Positions 63,906 to 64,000 of a stretch of 64,000 nt of DNA are shown here, piece by piece. Position numbers and translations under genes: made by a program. Source of the DNA: Paenibacillus sp. YYML68 (GTDB lineage Bacteria; Bacillota; Bacilli; Paenibacillales; NBRC-103111); assembly GCF_027923405.1 (NCBI RefSeq), contig NZ_BQYI01000001.1, forward strand, positions 1,962,501-2,026,500, in the 5' to 3' direction. The notes beneath the pieces are model-generated. The model saw nothing but the letters and a program-made list of their open reading frames with translations, had not been told where the DNA came from and did no database searches. Each line of letters begins with the position of its first letter. Position 1 is the first letter of the stretch.

Positions 63906-64000
63906 TCATTCCGGAGTGGTTAACTGATCATAAATACAAAGTTGAACCCCCGCCTGAGCGAGAACACGTAAATAATGTAAAGTGGACCCGGAAAGATGAG
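63902..64000 (+). CDS. Start of a further cluster gene (runs off right edge)
   Basis: ATG 63902 overlaps the stop of the adenylate-forming enzyme and the frame stays open for 33 codons to the window end (MIIPEWLTDHKYKVEPPPER, then a charged stretch). Too short to identify. The coupling shows the operon continues to the right. Confidence 0.6.
   Translation, partial: MIIPEWLTDHKYKVEPPPEREHVNNVKWTRKDE

Overview
The window looks like chromosome of a spore-forming Gram-positive of the Paenibacillaceae (Paenibacillus/Cohnella-like). The reasons are the Bacillus-type conserved genes (yhaO-yhaN, xpt, ykvI, yqzE, yqhG-yqhH, lipM, dat), strong GGAGG ribosome sites with frequent TTG/GTG starts, sigma-A promoters, a CotH-family protein, and a B12-dependent ribonucleotide reductase behind paired NrdR boxes. 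The backbone is GC-rich; two stretches are visibly AT-richer and look acquired.

Layout: 1-14.9 kb is backbone: a partial membrane protein, a glycosyltransferase, the yhaO-yhaN repair operon ending in a 116-bp tandem repeat, an EamA transporter beside a decayed SDR gene, YkvI, DedA, a lipoprotein, xpt, small unknown genes and two tandem tRNA-Leu(CAG) genes. 15-23.2 kb, directly after the tRNAs, is a block of pyridoxal-phosphate genes: pdxS without pdxT, an ArgD-like aminotransferase, a MocR/PdxR-type regulator, a frameshifted glyA, serC, a small redox protein, a sufS remnant and a LysR regulator. The pdxS and mocR/glyA upstream regions share a previously unannotated operator-like pair (an 18-base motif plus an inverted AATCCA at identical spacing).

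23.4-35.6 kb is a Gram-positive Pel exopolysaccharide locus: a divergent secreted GH114-like hydrolase, then an eight-gene operon of epimerase-PelD fusion, PelE, deacetylase (PelA-type), PelF, PelG, CotH-like lipoprotein, VTC-domain protein and DUF4956 membrane protein. 35.6-47.9 kb is backbone again: argS, yqzE, a PepSY-like secreted protein, yqhG/yqhH, lipM, dat and nrdJ.

48-54.6 kb is an insertion-sequence graveyard (IS3 fragment, IS66 with frameshifted tnpC, second IS66 remnant, dead 1.73-kb DDE element with intact inverted repeats). 54.6-64 kb is an AT-rich accessory cluster running off the right edge: SDR reductase, a three-gene ABC exporter, then divergently a cupin protein, a GTP cyclohydrolase II-like enzyme with a long novel C-terminal extension, a dead IS, a protein with a NADAR-like ExxWQxxK signature, a PaaK/CapK-type adenylate-forming enzyme and the start of a further coupled gene. 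I read this as a candidate uncharacterised pathway making and exporting a metabolite derived from the GTP-cyclohydrolase-II pyrimidine; it is the most interesting part of the window.
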